Program-made: the position numbers and the translations under genes
NCBI GenBank assembly: GCA_948474755.1
Contig: CAOLHI010001671.1
Location: 1-64,000, forward strand
Direction of reading: 5' to 3'
DNA: 64,000 nt
From: Ctenosaura bakeri
Taxonomy: Eukaryota; Chordata; Lepidosauria; Squamata; Iguanidae
Notes under the pieces: generated by a model
Told to the model about the DNA's origin: nothing
The model's input: only the letters and a program-made list of their open reading frames with translations
Databases searched by the model: none
In this document: one piece after another, positions 1 to 11,080 of the stretch
Layout: the number at the start of each line of letters is the position of its first letter
Numbering within the stretch: the first letter of the stretch is position 1

Positions 1-644
1 CCATTTCTCTGCTTCTCTCTCTCTGAATGGTAATTATAACTCAATCTCTTTTCTATTCCCTCTATCAATTGTTCTCCCTTCCTTTTCAGTTAGCCTTGTG
101 TGATTGCTTGTGTGTGTGATTATTTGTTTGTGTGTGCATATGTATATTTTTGCCCAATAAAACACATTTAAATTGCACTATAATTTTTCTGACTGATCTC
201 TTTAGCAGTTCTTTGTAAACATAAGTGGAAAGATACTAAAGTTACCCTCACAGGATCCCATGGTTTTAAGGTAGTGCTTTAATCAATATTCACTTTGAGA
301 TATTCGTCTATAGAGACATGTTCATAATGATTATACATAGCAAGATATGTCAACACAAGCTTTTTTCCTCTAACCAAAATACTTCTCAAACAATGCTATT
401 TGAACTTGTTTCTTCCCTGTCTCCTAACAAGTGTTCTTTTAATAATGTTCTCAGAGGGACTTTTGAGCCCTGAGAAACTGACTTTTGGTAAGCAAATTTA
501 TCGCTTTCACGCATCACTGTAAAGAGATGAAAGACCTGCATCATGTTGCCTAGCCCTTTGAAAATTTAGGGCAAGATACATGATTTGTATCTTTTTGGAT
601 CTTGTTGCATTCTATCCCACTCCTACAACTATATAAATATACTT
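1..644. other. Intergenic, nothing recognised
   Basis: AT-rich sequence with a short CT run at the start. No element, RNA gene or coding signal seen. Confidence 0.7.
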
Positions 645-847
645 GTGGCAGCACCTTTAAGATTAACCGGTTTTTATGTTTGCATGAGCTTTCATGGATA
701 TAAACCCACTTCTTTGGGTGCAATACTGAGTGGTTTTAAGGCCTCAGAGGCCTTAAAACCACTCAGTATTGCACCCAAAGAAGTGGGTTTATATCCATGA
801 AAGCTCATGCAAACATAAAAACCAGTTAATCTTAAAGGTGCTGCCAC
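645..847. mobile_element. Near-perfect 203-bp palindrome (MITE-like)
   Basis: The left arm (gtggcagcacctttaagatt onward) is repeated as its reverse complement to the end (aatcttaaaggtgctgccac), meeting at ttaaggcctcagaggccttaa near 746. Only single-base differences are visible. The words match a palindromic MITE family widespread in reptiles (Chompy-like), a name I give from memory. A related half-copy lies at 58018-58135. Confidence 0.8.
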
Positions 848-1932
848 ATTTGCTTTTTTTCTCCTCCTTTCTTCCTTCTTTTTATGCTGCTAGAGACTAA
901 CATTGCTACTTCTTTGAGAACTTTAACAATGTTATTATCTATATGAAACCAATGTTTTATATAACACAGGCATGGACTAGGCTATATTAAATAATGTTTG
1001 TTCAAAACATCCCTTTGATTGATGCATATTTTGAAATTGCTCCCATGTCACTGGGGGGGTGAATCCATTCCAGGAATTAATCAAAACTTCAAAGGAATGA
1101 TCCAAGGTCCTGAATCTAATCTGGGGATAAGGTTTGGCAATTTGCATAGCTCTTTAAAAGTTTCACAGATTCAATACCACAGTGATATGGAAGCCATCAA
1201 CCACCATTCCCTTTAAGGACAAAAAATTAGAATGACGAAGGAATTGTTCATTCTTTCAGTATTTTGAATCTGCATTATGATTATCCACCTTGAACATGGC
1301 AAATTTAAACATGTTTAATAACAACAACAAAAACCTTATCAAGAGGACACCATAAAATATGAGCTCTACTAGAGTCCCAGAAAGCCATTAAAAAGAAGAA
1401 TAAAGTATTTAGAAGTACTTCCTCTACTTTCTGATTTGTAAAAGTAAGGGCACTTGGTACCACTGCCTCTAAAATTTCTGTATGAACTGTATGAATATGT
1501 ATTTCAGAAAGGTATTTGTTTTTGTTTCTGCATTTGTATATGTAAAAAAATAAAATAAAATAATAAAAAAATAAAATAAAATGTGCATAGACCACCATAG
1601 ACACAGTCCAAGCAAAGGCAATTTCCTACAATTGCACTACAGTATTAGTCCCTTACACCTAGAGCTAATTTAAACTGAAAAGTATTCTAAATTGACCAGA
1701 AAATTGCATCTAGAATCACTTTTTATGAGATTTTGTGTATTTTGAATGCAGACTCTGATCACTGATTGAATTGTGCAGGGATGTATACAGTGGTGCTTTT
1801 GACCAGCTGTTAAAACAAGTGTACCACTATGCTCACAGGAGTGTTAGCAAAGCAGTATTTATGCACTGCACAGAACTAAATAACTTTGTGTAAATAGTAA
1901 AAATAGAACATCATTGTTGTTGTTGCTGTCAC
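848..1932. other. Intergenic, nothing recognised apart from a microsatellite
   Basis: AT-rich. The 99-codon minus-strand frame at 1305-1604 overlaps the AAAAT microsatellite and has no protein-like pattern. The BovB remnant starts at 1933. Confidence 0.65.
1544..1581. repeat. AAAAT-type microsatellite
   Basis: Runs of taaaa and ataaaa repeat units. Confidence 0.85.
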
Positions 1933-2802
1933 CCCCTGGTGTTCCCTTCTTGGGGGATTGGAATGAATACTGAGTATTTCCAAACTGTTGTTTTGTTTTC
2001 CATATTTACTGACAGATTTTAGTTAGAACCAGAGTACATTCTGTCTCTATAGTCTGAAGTAGTTCTATTGCTATTCCATCTGTTCTGACGATTTATTTCT
2101 CCCAAGTGCTTTGAGTGCAGCTTCCACTTTGCTTTTTAAAATTTGAAGTTCATCTTCAAATGGTTCTTCCTTGAATGAATCCTTTCATCTCTTTATATCG
2201 TACTTCAATGTATCATTTCCTTTGTCTGTTTATTTCTACTTGAAATTTAATGGGTTCCTCTGTTGGTTGTAGACCCAGCCTCATTCTTAGTTTAAATTTC
2301 ACTTTGATTTCTTGGGTTTTGTGGAAGAAATCTCTTGTTCTTCATGTTTTCTTGTAATCTATTTCTCTGCATTGATTATTACAGTTACTCTCCTTGTCCC
2401 TGTGCACAACTTGCTGAAAAGTTGCATGCATTTCTGCACGCATTTCTGTCACCTTTTACCTTTGCTTCTCATCTATCCTTAAACGCTTGAAGAGCTTCTT
2501 CTGTCCTCCACTGAGGATTCTCTTTCTTTTTGGCTCCCTGATAATGTCCCTGGCTTCAGTCCAAAGTCCCTTTGGCTCCCAGTCAATTAGGTTTAATAGT
2601 GCAAATCTATTTTTTTTACATTATATTTAAATTCTATGAGGATATCCTTAACAGTGTATTTTGGCACAATGGTTTGTTTAATATTTTTTAGTTTTACTGT
2701 AATTTTTGATGTTAGTAGTTCATGGTCTGTGTTACAATCTGCTCCTGGTCTTGTTTTTGGAGAAAGAATGGAGCTCCTCTATCTTCTGCTTCAAATTATG
2801 TG

Positions 2803-3416
2803 CCGTCCTCCCTCTGCATTGCTGGGTTTGACCATTGTGAATTTGATTACTCATGAGGCATGCACATGTCTCCCCACTCCCATTCTCCTTCTCCCATTCC
2901 CTTGCATTTTGCCAGACTCAGAGAAAGAAAGAAGCACAACCAGGCAAAAGGCAAGGGAATAGAGGAGGCACATGCACGCCTTTCTTCTCCTCTCCAGAGG
3001 TCCCCTTCCCATTCCATTGCCTCTGACCCCAACATTGAGGACACGCACTCAGGCAAAAGGCAAGAGAAGGGGAAAGGCATGTGCATGCCTTCCTTGTCCC
3101 CTCTGGAGCTCCACTCTCTCATTCCCTTGCCTCTGGTTCCAGCACTGAGAACTCAGGCTGAGGCAAAAGACAAAGGAATGCGGGGAAGTCATGTGCACAC
3201 CTTCCTTCTCCTCTCTGGAGCTCCTGTTCCCATTCCCTTGCTTTTTGGGCCCCAGCTCGGAAAAGGAAGGCTTGTGTGCCAGGGTGAAAGGTGAGAGAAT
3301 GGGAGGGAGAGCCCTGGAAGGGAATGGGAGAGGGATTGTGGGGGGAGTTATTTGCATGTTTTCCACTTTCATGAAGGTTCTGTACCCCAAATCCTCATGA
3401 AAGTGAGGAGCCACTG
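2803..3416. mobile_element. Tigger-like MITE with internal minisatellite, inserted in BovB
   Basis: Its left end (ccgtcctccctctgcattgc, then gaatttgattactcat) and right end (gttctgtaccccaaatcct to ccactg, then TA) align with the two ends of the element at 33264-33634. BovB coding resumes in the expected place on both sides (DDQHRNQ before, the SQRWRS-like region after). The middle is expanded by a tandem repeat. Confidence 0.65.
2850..3300. repeat. Minisatellite, about 110-bp unit, about four degenerate copies
   Basis: Units begin with aggcaaaaggcaag (2941, 3052, 3161, and a worn copy near 3279) and contain cttccttctcctctctggagc and cattcccttgc. They are purine-rich in one half and pyrimidine-rich in the other, which leaves open frames on both strands; these are not genes. 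Confidence 0.8.
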
Positions 3417-4025
3417 TAGTCTGTTTGATTTCTATGTTGGTCATCAGGTGATGTCCATGTATACAGTTGCCTCTTTGGTTGCTTGAAGAATGTACTTGTG
3501 ATTAAGAAACTGTTGGCCTCACAAAATTCAGTCAGTTGCTCTGCTGTCTCATTTCTTGATCACAGGCCAAATTTTCCTACAATATTTCATTCCCATCTGT
3601 TTCCCAATTTTGCATTCCAGTCACCTGTGATATAACAGCAAGTCCTGTTTTGGTATGTGAATAATTTCCTTCTGGACTCCAGCATAGAATCTCAATTTCT
3701 TCTGCTTCTGTAGGTGGAGGATAAAATTGGATTATGGTTATATTGATGAGTTTCTCCTGAAGTCTTATTGATATTGTTCCATCAGATTTTGTATTGTATC
3801 CTTTTGCTACATCTCTGTTCACTATTAATGCCACCTCACTTCTTAGATTTTCATTTCCTGAGTAAAACATTGTAATTATCTGACCCAAAATGTCCTGTTC
3901 CTTTCATTTTAGCTCACTCACTCCAAGTATTGCCATCTTTTTACATTCCATTTCTTGTTTACTATGTCTAGCTTCCCTTGATTCATGCTTCTCACATTCC
4001 ATGTTCCTATAGTATGTATTGTGCA

Positions 4026-4640
4026 GCTTCAGACTTTCCTTTCATCTCTGAGCATGTGAACAAGTGGATGCTTTCAGCTTGAGTTCAGTTGCATCATTAG
4101 CCACAGTGCTACTTGTAACTGTCCTTTGCTGTACCCCCATAACATACTGAGTACCATTTGGCTGTTAGGAGTTTCATCTTCTGGCACTATCTCTTGTCTC
4201 ATTTTAGATTGTCTCATCATAGGATTTTCATAGTAAAAGAAATTCAAAAGGAGTTTACCTTGCCTTCTTCTGTACAGTACTAACACTGCCACTGCCATTG
4301 TCTCTGTCCTGTGCCAGCAGCCAACCAAGGTTTATAGCTCTCCAATTAGAGTCTTTTATCAGCAACTGCAAGCAAAGTTTATAACAGTTTGTTAGCCAGT
4401 TACCAGTCATTGTTTCTGCAATCTGAGTCCATGGTAAATTCAGAGCAACAGTCCAGTATCGAAGTCTGTACACAAGGCGAGAGTCAAAGTTTCCAGGAAC
4501 ATGAGCAAGGGATCTGAAAATGAAGCATGCTGCTTCCACTGATAAGATCAGTTGCCTGCAATGGCTTCTTCCCATCTCTTACCCTGTTTTCATGGCTGAC
4601 AGCCTCCCGCAGCTGTTTGCCTAATGGATGCATCCTTACT
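4026..4640 (-). other. Possible 5' region of the BovB element or unclassified sequence
   Basis: It directly precedes the BovB start on the minus strand and has an open minus-strand stretch (4575-4255) with no recognised domain. It may be the element's 5' untranslated part; nothing in it proves that. Confidence 0.3.
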
Positions 4641-4799
4641 ATATAAATGCTTCAGAGTCTCATGGGCTCTCTGTTTTTCACCTACGCTGGCTGCAGTAAG
4701 TATTGTCCAGTTCATGTCTCTGGTTTGTAGCAGATGGGAAGGGTCCCATCTGGGTCCTGAGATGGGGGCATGACAGTTTTTAAGAGATCTCTGCCAGAG

Positions 4800-4800
<1 letters not shown>

Positions 4801-4845
<45 letters not shown>
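4801..4845. repeat. Microsatellite (CT)n(CA)n
   Basis: An uninterrupted run of CT followed by CA dinucleotides. Confidence 0.95.
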
Positions 4846-4880
4846 TGCTGCACCTGCCCAGTACCCATTTGGCTCACTTA

Positions 4881-5300
4881 GGCCCTTTTTGCATGGCATT
4901 TCTGATGCAAAAGGGTCCCTTGAGCATTGCACAAATGTGAGGAGCAGTCCACATGATGCACTCACATTTGTGCGACACTCCAGGGCCTGACACAGACCGC
5001 GCAAGCTTTTTTCATTTTCGGCTTGAAGCCAAAAATGCTGCGCAGTTGTGCATCGCTCCGGGCCCCCGCGTGCACTTACCTTGTGTGCGGAGCCTCAGGA
5101 GCCGGGCTGGTCACTCTTCCTGTCTCAGTGCAGCCTGGGAAGGTCTGAGGCTGCACTGCAAAAGGAAGAGGCAGGGCTCTCACATGAACAGGAAGCTCGT
5201 GTGGAGCCGAAGAAGCAGGGAAGCGAGACCCTCTCTCCAGAGGCTACTCGCATGAGCACCACACCCCAGCGCCGAAAATGGGTGAGTTGTGGAAAGGGCC
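4881..5300. mobile_element. Harbinger-type non-autonomous transposon, copy 1
   Basis: A 420-bp, CpG-rich block with ends ggccctttttgcat and gtggaaagggcc, flanked on both sides by TTA. A 3-bp TWA duplication is typical of PIF/Harbinger. It has no transposase. The open frames on its plus strand are by-products of its GC content. It is homologous end to end with 13603-14031. Confidence 0.75.
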
Positions 5301-5452
5301 TTAGTCTGACTCCTCAGCAAAAGTGTCCTTGACATAGGAGACCCTAACAGCAACACTGCTGCTGTCAGCATAGCCTCTTGTCTCATAGGAGTGTGTAGTC
5401 CCACCACCTTGGAAAGGTGGTGTTATTGGTGGGAGCAACTTCTATTCATTGA

Positions 5453-5675
5453 TGTGTGCCTTCAAGTTGTTTCCAACTTATTGCTATGCTAAGGCAAACC
5501 TATCACTGGATTTTCTTGGCAAGATTTGTTCAGAAGAGATTTGCCTTGGCCTTTCTCTGAGGCTGAGTGTATGTGACTTGCAGAAGATCATGCAGTGGGT
5601 TTCCATGACCAAGTGGAGATTCAACTCTCCAGAACTGTAAACCAACACTCAAACCTCTACAACCATGTTGGCTCC
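5453..5675 (-). mobile_element. tRNA-derived SINE (squamate ACA-type)
   Basis: The minus strand starts gagccaacatggttgtagag (A-box region), has a worn B box (gagagttgaatctcc) and ends with acttgaaggcacaca-like words. Full length, about 220 bp. Confidence 0.8.
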
Positions 5676-6159
5676 CAGTAAGTTCCCTATGAGGACCTTA
5701 TATTCAAGAGGCTTGGATTTTGCTCTTCAAAATTTAGCTTTATTTATTTCAAGACTCACTTGATGGTTAGACAATATGTCAACGTTCATCAATTCACTCT
5801 CTAGTGTCTTCCTTGTACAGTCACTTGTCTTCTGTAGTTATAAGTGAAGTCCTGCGATGAAGACAGCAAAGCTTTAGAAACAATGGTTGGAGGGTTTTCT
5901 TTTTAAACAAGAGAAGCAGAAAGGCACAGCTGCATCCTACAGGTTCCTGGAATTTGTCCACTCCTCTTGCGCTGCAGGACTGCAGCAGCAAAATACAAAC
6001 ATCCCAGAATTTTGTAGGATAGATGCATAGCAGTTGAAATGGCTTCAGACAGCTGTATCTATATAGTATAGATATATTCATGAATTTAGCATATGAATCA
6101 CCCACTTCAATTAGATGTGTAAGTATTTTTAGGGGCATGCAAATATTACCCTGTACCTG

Positions 6160-6299
6160 GATTCATGTTTATGTTGCTATTATCTTATGTTACTATTGTC
6201 TTATAATATTGTTTTATTATGTTTCTTCTGCCGCCTTGGGTATCGTTCCAGGAGAAAAGCAGTCTACAAATTAAATAAATAAATAAATAAATAAATAAC
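6160..6299 (+). mobile_element. LINE-type 3' tail (L2/CR1-like) with AAAT repeat
   Basis: gccgccttgggtatcg, gagaaaagcagtctacaaatt and (aaat)n form the usual 3' end of an L2-like element or its SINE partner. Confidence 0.55.
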
Positions 6300-6375
6300 T
6301 TGTTGTTATGTGCCTTCAAGTTATTTCTGATTTATGGAGACTTCAAGGCAAATCTATCACGGGGTCATGCAGGCA
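6299..6375 (-). mobile_element. SINE fragment, tail end only
   Basis: The plus strand reads gttgttatgtgccttcaagtt then atggagacttcaaggcaaat, the 3' part of the same SINE family. The promoter part is missing. Confidence 0.6.
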
Positions 6376-7164
6376 TATTCAAAATGTTTGTGAGAATCTC
6401 TGTACTTTTGCTCTTGACGTGTTCAGTTTCAACCAAAAAAGAAAATGAAGAGCACACAAGGAGAATAAAAAGCAGCAAACTGTGAATTAAAAGTACCAAC
6501 TAGAGAAGACAGTGGAGGGTGGAGTGACAGCTATTATCTTTAGCACAGCCCTCCTGCAGCAGCAGCTTTGAGGCCAGAGCATGGCACTCTTAGGCCTAGC
6601 GCTGCATTCTGAGCCAAGGCTGTGTGGGTAGCAGCAGAAAGGCCTGAGCCCTTAAGTGGATAGCTGGTTTTGGGGGACCCAATCCTGTTCTTTGCTTTGT
6701 TTTGAGACTTAAAATAGTTCTCTCATTTCTTGCCATTTTTAACTCTCTCTGCTTTCTCAATAAATACTTTCTTGTCAGCAAATATTTTTGACTTTCGTTA
6801 GCATTTTTGTTGTGTTTCCAAAAATTCATAACAGTGTTCTTGGCCGCTACATGAAAAAAAACTTCTGACAGTTGAACTACTTGCATTTACAATGTTTTAG
6901 ACAGAACTGTATCTTTTCAACCATCTGTCCAACCACATCCAAATCACATTTAACATGCTAGGATTTATTTCTCTGTAAGGTAGCAACAGCCCTTTTACAA
7001 ATCGTAACTTATGTTTCGGGAACAATTTAGGAAAAAAAAAGTTCCCCCAAATTCCTTATTCTTTTGTCAGTTAATATTCTTGAATACCAATGTAGACGGA
7101 GAAACTTCTGTGCAAACTCATGTATTTGGAATCACACGTAAATCACTGTACTAAGGTACAGATC

Positions 7165-7876
7165 AGCAATCTGGACAAAGTATACATACATGGATAGCAG
7201 TACGTGTGAAAGGGATCTAGGAGTCTTCATAGATCACAAGCTGAACATGAGTCAGCAGTGTGATGCGACAGCCAAGAAAGCCGCGTCAATAGGAGTATGG
7301 TGTCTAGATCGAGAGAGGTACTGGTACCACTCTACTCTGCTTTGGTTAGACCCCATCTTGAATACTGTGTCCAGTTCTGGGCACCCCAATTCAAGAAGGA
7401 TATTGACAAGCTGGAGCAAGTCCAGAGGAGGGCAACCAAAATGGTGAGAGGCCTGGAAGCCATGCCCTATCAGGATAGACTTAGAGAGCTGGGTATGTTT
7501 AGTCTGCAGAAGAGGAGGTTAAGAGGGGACATGATAGCCATGTTTAAATATTTGAAGGGATGCCATGTAGAGGAAGGAGAGGGCTTGTTTTCTGATGCTC
7601 CAGAGACCAGGACAAGGAGCAATGGATTCAAGCTGCAGGAAAGGAGATTCCACCTGAACCTCAGGAAGAACTTCCTGACAGTCAGGGCTGTCCAGCAGTG
7701 GAATCTGCTGCCTCGGAGTGTAGTGGAGGCTCCTTCCTTGGAGGTTTTTAAGCAGAGGCTTGATGGCCATCTGTCGGGATTGATTTGAGGGTGTTCCTGA
7801 ATGGCAGGGGATTGGACTGGATGGCCCCTGCGGTCTCTTCCAACTCTACATTTCTATGATCCTATGATTCTATGAT
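7165..7876 (+). mobile_element. CR1 LINE, 3' end with typical octamer tail
   Basis: The translation shows the last part of the CR1 polyprotein in two frames: [20 protein letters not shown], then after a frameshift [18 protein letters not shown] and [13 protein letters not shown]. It ends in gattctatgat repeats, the CR1 3' hallmark. It is 5'-truncated, as most CR1 copies are. Confidence 0.92.
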
Positions 7877-7982
7877 ACAGTGAATATTGTGTATCAAAAC
7901 AAAACAAAACACCTACCTGTGTACAGCTCAACAGTCTGGCAGCACATGTATACCTGTGCTGAATGTAACATGTGAACAGTTG

Positions 7983-8052
7983 ATTATTCATTCATTCATT
8001 CATTTAATTTATATCCCACCTTTCCCCAGCCCAGTATTCAAGGCAGCTTTTA
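7983..8052 (-). mobile_element. L2-like 3' tail fragment
   Basis: (attc)n then tttaatttatatcccacctttcc and ttcaaggcagc: the complement of the common L2/SINE 3' end. Confidence 0.5.
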
Positions 8053-8639
8053 TTCCTTCTATTACTTGGCTTGTTGCCTCCCCCATATCAACGAAACGTG
8101 GAAGAGGCAGGGTTTTCTACAAGAAACTCTCTTGCTTTCCAATTGGCTGTTATCATGACAGCTATGATAACTGTCCAATCAAAATGGATGCTCCGGAAAA
8201 CTGCTGTCTTCAAGGTCAATTGAACTGCAAATGTAGAGGGGAAGCAATGGTTCCCCTACCATCATTTTTCACTGGAGGGGGAGATGCAGGCGGAAGCACC
8301 CTGATAGGAAATGTTTAGCAAACAAAATGGTAATTAATTATGACTCTCTCCTACCCTCCCTTTCATCCCCGGAGAAATGTACCAAGCCATAAATAGGATG
8401 CACAGAAGGACTAAAACACGTATATTAAAATACATAAATTTTGTTGTCTGAGCACCATGGGGTATCTTAAACCTGTATTCAGCTTTGCAAACCACTTTGA
8501 AAGCCTGAGAAAGTAGCCTGTAAAATAACATATGTGAGTAGCCCTATGTATTTAACTATTGCTCATTCCAAATAGACCAGCCAAGATAGATGACTTTGCG
8601 CTCCTCAGGTTATAAGCACTAATTTTATTGCACATGTGT

Positions 8640-8752
8640 GTATGTGTGTTGTGCTTTCAAGTTGCTTGACAGCTTATGGCACCCCCATGAATTTCATAGC
8701 ATTTTCTTAGTCAATGGATAATCAGAAGTGGTTTTGCCAGTTCCTCTTAAAA
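8640..8752 (-). mobile_element. SINE fragment
   Basis: ttgtgctttcaagttgct, agcttatggcacccccatg, aatttcatagcattttcttag and gtggttttgccagttcct match the tail half of a squamate SINE. Confidence 0.55.
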
Positions 8753-9007
8753 TTATACATGTCATGTATGTATATCTATCTATCTAGATATCCTTCACCT
8801 TTTAAAAATGTATATGATGTACATTTTTAAAAGGGGGAAGGAGATTGGGTTTGATACTTCCACCTACTTTAGAGACAATGTGCTTAGGGTCAGCATGAAA
8901 TGCTTTTTATATGCACAGCATTGTGAAATGACCTGGGCAAAGAACATTAGGCTCAGTGTTGGGACAGTGGCCCATATATGTGTGCATGCACATGTTGTGT
9001 GTATATA

Positions 9008-9061
9008 TATATGTATATGTATGTATGTGTGTGTGTATACACACACACACACACACACACA
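9008..9061. repeat. TA/TG/CA compound microsatellite
   Basis: Alternating purine-pyrimidine run (tata, tgtg, then caca) of about 54 bp. Confidence 0.9.
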
Positions 9062-10068
9062 AATTGTCTGAACAAAATGTTCCTGTTTTTAGACTGCTTT
9101 GAGCCTCAAGACCTTCCAACTACAAGGGTCTGTGTCTAGACATGGGCCTCTAAAGGTCACACAAATACTGTATATATTACCTGCAGTTAATATGTGGCAT
9201 TGTCTCTTATCACCACTGGAAAAATACATAGCCAATCATGCAATTTAGAGGAATCACAGGTTTGTAATGAAGAAAATTGCTAAAATGCAAGAGAATAAAA
9301 ATAAAATTGATTGGAATGCCTTTGTACAACAGCTTTCTAGAGATTTACTTTAGCCTGTTTGGGAGGCTTGTAAACAAATGCAGGCACCCAAGAAGGGAAG
9401 TCCTTTCCCCCGCCCATTGAAGGCACGTTTTTGATCATACAGCTAGCTAGTGCATCCCATGTTGTTTCAGGTTTTTTTCCCCATTTGTAAGTGTGGACAG
9501 ATAATAGAATTTAGTGAATATAGTGAATATTAAAATTTCTGGTTACATAGATCAGTGTGCTCTGGATGCTCATCACTCACTCAAGATCAGGTGATGAAAA
9601 TTATCCCTTAATATATCTTTTTATAGTTATTTCTGTTATTTGTTGGCTATAAAGCAGGTCTCTACCACATGCCAAGCTGGAAAAACATTTCCTTGGATTT
9701 TGTACATTCCGTCTGAAACCCAAAAGCTAATAAACAAAATGCTTTAAAAGGCGGGGGGGGAGTTATTAATCTGCCTGCAGGAGCCACAAATCGGTCTAAG
9801 CAGTTGCATCTGTTGAGAATAGCAGGGAAGATGGGACACGTGGCTAATGTTTCAAGAGGATGTTCCCCCTTGAGAAGCTTGGGAAAGCAGCTGGGGTCAA
9901 AAGGACAAGGAGACACATGAGGCATGGTACCCCACAGCACTCTTCTTTAAGCAGATGGCAATCTTGGAAGGTCACTTGCTAAGGAAAAGAGATTGCTGGA
10001 GTGGTTTAGGAAAGCTGGAAGAAAACTAAACAAGCAAAGAATCTTATCCCTAAAAAAGTTCAGATTAT

Positions 10069-10091
10069 TTATTTATTTATTTATTTATTTT
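10069..10091. repeat. Microsatellite (TTTA)n
   Basis: About six ttta units. Confidence 0.9.
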
Positions 10092-10170
10092 GCTGGAGGG
10101 GGGAGTGCATTAAATTTCTTGTCTGGAACGTGTACATTATTTGTTCTCCTGGGTCTCTGTTGTCCTCATA

Positions 10171-10580
10171 AAGTTCAACAAAATCTAAGAGTGATACCTT
10201 TATTGGCCAACCAAAATGCAGAAAGTACAGCATGCACGCTTTTGAAGCTTCACTGGGTTCTTCAATAGGCAAAGATGTTAAAAATCATAAAAGAGAAGAA
10301 AAGTGACAATGTTAGAGTCACAAGCCTACATTGTGTCTCAAATGTTATTTCTGTTGTCAATTAAGATGGACTTGAGTGGTTCCCAGCTCCATGTGTTTTG
10401 AACTTCAACTCCCAGAAACCCCAACCAGGTTAGGCAACAGTCAAGAATTCTGGGAGGTTAAGTCCAAAACAACTGGAAGGCCAAAGTCTGGGAATCCCTG
10501 GTCTATAGGGATATCAGTGCAGGCAGAGGCCATGTCCCTTCTCGACCATGTGGGGACTGGGGACAAAGGGCAATAAAGGA
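10171..10580 (-). repeat. Unclassified dispersed repeat, copy A (inverted)
   Basis: Its reverse complement aligns with 12876-13165 (ccctttgtccccag, gactctaacat, tctgcattttggttggcca, aaggtatc). It is interrupted by a small MITE at 10374-10500. Confidence 0.75.
10374..10500. mobile_element. hAT-like MITE inside repeat copy A
   Basis: The ends gagtggttcccag and ctgggaatccctg are inverted. The inner words ttcaactcccagaa and ttctgggaggttaagtcc also face each other. Copy C lacks this segment. Confidence 0.7.
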
Positions 10581-10900
10581 TGGTATGAGGACAACAGATA
10601 AGGCCTTGCTTTTTTCTTTTCTCACAATGGAATGGCAGCTTTCCCCCCACCCTCGTCTGCCACAGCACCTTGCCACTTTATGCACAGTTCTGGCCTTCCC
10701 TAGAAACACCCCTTTTGTGTAAATAGGGTAAAGCCTTTCAGTTGTTAATTAAATCTCCTTTAAAGATTTTTTGTTAGCATGGTTCTGGATGGCCACAAAC
10801 CACTGAGAATCATTCAGTTGAGATAAATTTTATGAAAAAAAATATAATATTTATTAAAACAGCAAACAGAATAACACATTGGTTTTGTATATATGTCTAA

Positions 10901-11080
10901 GGCCATTTCCACACTAGCCTGTTATAACGCGATGATTCCACTTTCAACATCCTCTGGAATCCTGGGGTTTGCAGTTTCGGGATGGGCCAGGCGGCCCCTC
11001 CCGAAACTGCAAACCCCAGGATTCCAGAGGATGTTGAAAGTGGAATCATCGCGCTATAACAGGCTAGTGCGGAAATGGCC
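10901..11080. mobile_element. 180-bp palindromic Harbinger-like MITE with TAA duplication
   Basis: The arms (ggccatttccacactagcct and its complement at the right end) are nearly perfect inverted repeats around a short GC-rich loop near 10985. TAA occurs directly before and after the element. It shares its terminal words (ggcc, ttccacact) with the larger elements at 4881 and 13603. Confidence 0.85.

Larger units (their letters stand above)
1933..4025 (-). mobile_element. RTE-BovB LINE remnant
   Basis: Minus-strand translation follows the BovB polyprotein from its start to the early RT. It begins TIGTWNVRSMNQGKL (near 4020), then NENLRSEVALIVNRD, INITIIQFYPPPTEAEE, RQLYTWTSPDDQHRNQ (near 3430), KTRPGADC and DHELL (near 2750-2710), and finally KICQ.IWKT and YSVFIPIP (near 2020-1945). 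This is the apurinic endonuclease domain and the beginning of the RT. The rest of the RT is missing. The remnant carries stops and frameshifts and is split at 2803-3416 by a later DNA transposon. Confidence 0.85.
5676..7164. other. Intergenic with only short repeat tails
   Basis: Only the L2-like tail (6160-6299) and the SINE fragment (6299-6375) are recognisable. The rest is plain AT-rich sequence. Confidence 0.6.
8053..10170. other. Intergenic, mostly featureless
   Basis: It contains two small hairpins (8141-8179, 8798-8834), a SINE fragment and microsatellites. The 143-codon plus-strand frame at 7887-8318 starts in repeat sequence and shows no domain. Confidence 0.6.

Noticed and set aside
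2847..3444. Overlapping open frames of 91-144 codons on both strands
   Set aside because: They arise from the 110-bp minisatellite; the translations repeat with the unit and show no domain.
7887..8318. 143-codon plus-strand frame with several cysteines
   Set aside because: It begins in CR1/L2 tail sequence, has no signal or domain pattern, and there is no splice or promoter support.
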